The notes beneath the pieces were generated by a model, which saw only the letters and a list, made by a program, of their open reading frames with translations, was not told the DNA's origin and did not search any database. From Aromatoleum toluvorans (lineage in GTDB: Bacteria; Pseudomonadota; Gammaproteobacteria; Burkholderiales; Rhodocyclaceae): 64,000 bases of DNA. The stretch covers positions 42,252-106,251 of the forward strand of contig NZ_WTVN01000013.1 in NCBI RefSeq assembly GCF_012910905.1, given 5' to 3'. This document shows, piece by piece, positions 63,890 through 64,000 of this stretch. Position 1 is the first letter of the stretch; each line of letters opens with the position of its first letter. The position numbers were made by a program, and so were the translations under genes.

Positions 63890-64000
63890 TCAGGCTTCCT
63901 GACCGATCCCCTCCCACACCACCCGGCATGCGGGTCCGCACCGGGCGGTTCGAGCAGTTGAGGTCATGAGAGCCGCGGCACGCCGAGTCGGTCGAAGTAG
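63890..64000 (-). mobile_element. Likely 3' end of a group II intron (reverse transcriptase tail off the right edge)
   Basis: On the minus strand the last 37 bases read YFDRLGVPRLS and stop (at 63964-63966), which resembles the C-terminus of group II intron reverse transcriptases. After the stop comes a GC-rich hairpin (CCCGGTGCGG around 63927-63951) of the sort found downstream of such genes. Only the edge is visible, so this is tentative. Confidence 0.4.

Overview
The window looks like a chromosomal segment of a high-GC betaproteobacterium, most plausibly a Rhodocyclales member (Thauera/Azoarcus/Aromatoleum type). That placement is inferred from base composition, from the tetrahydromethanopterin (H4MPT) formaldehyde pathway sitting beside a glycine betaine catabolic locus, and from the mix of LysR, GlxA/AraC and MetNIQ genes; no rRNA or tRNA gene is visible to confirm it.

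Layout. (1) 1-5498, minus strand: an H4MPT-pathway operon (folB-like aldolase, a small unknown gene, a CobD-like PLP enzyme, beta-RFAP synthase, mtdB, an ATP-grasp gene, and mch running off the left edge). (2) 5667-9466: a persulfide dioxygenase-rhodanese fusion and the metNIQ methionine importer. (3) 9467-14566: an AT-richer insertion with an unknown gene, a large SMC/RloC-like ATPase with a zinc-hook-like CxxC, a HEPN-like gene, and a frameshifted, truncated response regulator at its right edge. (4) 14667-22674, minus: glyA-sdaA-soxBDAG, which takes sarcosine to glycine, serine and pyruvate. (5) 22954-27614, minus: a corrinoid operon (corrinoid protein, methyl-THF:corrinoid methyltransferase, ASKHA/ferredoxin reductive activase, Fe-S protein). 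(6) 27994-39504: a membrane protein, a HyuA-like protein, gbdR-like regulator, two SDRs, three LysR regulators, an MFS transporter, and a dipeptidase-like/V4R pair. (7) 39632-42976, minus: a second corrinoid operon (an identical corrinoid protein, DUF1638, virulence-factor family protein, metV-like, metF). (8) 43278-46422, plus: purU-folD-folC. (9) 46454-61107, minus: an EAL protein, gbcB, an ALDH/FAD oxidase/DapA-like set, a second GlxA-type regulator, an MmgE/PrpD protein, proXWV and gbcA. (10) 61313-63790, plus: a LysR regulator and a porin; the last ~110 bases resemble the end of a group II intron.

How it fits together: ProVWX imports glycine betaine; GbcAB demethylates it oxidatively to dimethylglycine and formaldehyde; SoxBDAG converts sarcosine to glycine plus methylene-THF; GlyA and SdaA carry glycine to pyruvate. 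Formaldehyde can be oxidised through H4MPT (MtdB, Mch). Methyl groups entering through the corrinoid protein can pass to THF and be oxidised by MetF/MetV, FolD and PurU to formate. No dimethylglycine dehydrogenase (DgcAB) and no MttB-type substrate methyltransferase is present, so the dimethylglycine-to-sarcosine step and the methyl donor of the corrinoid system are not explained by the window.

The most unusual signals are: the corrinoid gene duplicated together with its leader and promoter, each copy heading a different half of the pathway; a shared inverted-repeat operator (TGTCG-N5-NGACA) in front of the H4MPT operon and both corrinoid operons, with conserved 21-bp tandem spacing; a foldable leader in front of both corrinoid genes; and the ATPase/HEPN insertion.
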